Shown one piece after another: positions 63,457-64,000 of a stretch of DNA of 64,000 bases (position 1 is the first letter of the stretch; every line of letters begins with the position of its first letter). Source of the stretch: Adiantum capillus-veneris (lineage: Eukaryota > Streptophyta > Polypodiopsida > Polypodiales > Pteridaceae). The notes below the pieces were generated by a model. It did not search any database, was not told the origin of the DNA, and saw only the letters and a list, made by a program, of their open reading frames with translations. The stretch covers positions 54,314,647 to 54,378,646 of the forward strand of contig CM043942.1 of NCBI GenBank assembly GCA_014529385.2. The letters run 5' to 3'. A program made the translations under genes and the position numbers.

Positions 63457-64000
63457 ATGAAAAACCCAATACAAAAAGTCACCTTTCAATTTATCATGAC
63501 CTGCAGTCTGCCAGAATCATTCGCTATTGTTCTATTGGTTTCCAAACGGATATATAGATTTGAAATCTCAAAGAATAAGAATAAAAAAATATTATACACC
63601 GTTACGGCCTATCCATATAAGATAGAAGAAAAAGAAAAAAAATATTATTCCAAAGAAAAACAGAAAGTCATTCTTTAGAGATTACCGAGTACAAGTGCAC
63701 ATCTAGGCTATTAAGGACCCTCTACCCTATACTATTAAAGATATTCATATGGATTTAGACATAAAAGGGCTATTATCGATTTAGAAAAAACACTTTTCTT
63801 ATTGAAGATTGCTTGTAATATGATTAAATCTATTATTCATAAAGGAGGCCATTTACTGTTAGTAAATACTGATCCTTTATGCAATGAAATAATAACAAAA
63901 ATGGCAAAAAAAACCAATTAAAATCATATTAATTCTAAATGGATTGGTGGTTTTTTAACTAATTGGGAACATATGAAACATGAGAAACGCTTAAAATCTT
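63457..64000 (+). CDS. rps2: mitochondrial ribosomal protein S2, 5' part, edited, cut by window end
   Basis: S2 motifs in one frame: KVIL, TAG, RLPSTSAHLGY, TAA, GPSTLYY, TAA, RYSYGFRHKRAIIDLEKTLF, CNMIKSIIHKGGHLLLVNTD, MAKKTN, TAA, NHINSKWIGGFLTNWEHMK. The four stops sit at Gln positions. The stretch before KVIL is longer than usual, so the start could be downstream of the ATG at 63457. Continues past 64000. Confidence 0.88.

Overview
The window reads as scaffolded mitochondrial DNA of a land plant, most likely a fern (a lycophyte or hornwort is not excluded). The small-subunit and 5S rRNAs are of the plant mitochondrial type. Several ribosomal-protein genes stay in one reading frame over their whole length but carry many internal TAA, TAG and TGA codons, almost all where relatives have Gln or Arg, and some genes begin with ACG. 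That is the signature of two-way RNA editing (U-to-C removes stops, C-to-U makes starts). Two runs of exactly 200 N (5812-6011 and 26590-26789) mark scaffold joins. Many single-base differences between otherwise identical copies suggest a draft assembly.

Layout. 1-5811: rRNA unit copy A (minus strand). 6012-20955 and 27799-42798: two arms of a ~15 kb inverted repeat. Each arm holds a complete SSU-5S-LSU(3' part) unit (copies B and C), trnfM, trnA(UGC), trnV(UAC), a plastid-derived 16S fragment, a nuclear-looking leucine-rich-repeat fragment, a broken atp9 and chimeric ORFs. 20955-26589: single-copy loop with trnS(GCU), trnL(UAG) and a decayed family-B DNA polymerase of the linear mitochondrial plasmid type. 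42800-46900: dispersed repeats, extra 5S and trnfM copies, and the 5' ~1 kb of the LSU rRNA, physically separate from all three 3' parts. 47-53.3 kb: an atpB-like fragment, rps4, and an ancestral ribosomal-protein cluster rpl6-rps13-rps11, all on the minus strand. 53387-61387: a 2,290 bp direct repeat (trnR(UCG) plus a 330-residue ORF) flanks a plastid-derived block rpl14'-rps8-infA-rpl36-rps11-rpoA'. 61.4-64 kb: repeat-rich plasmid-like ORFs and the start of rps2.

The most interesting points are: the intact 330-residue membrane ORF placed 20 bp behind atp9, and its second copy fused in frame to the first 30 codons of atp9, an architecture like that of cytoplasmic-male-sterility genes; the LSU rRNA encoded in two separated pieces, the 3' piece preceded by a group II intron end; and the very dense editable stop codons (15 in rps11, 14 in rps4), which would hide these genes from ordinary gene finders.
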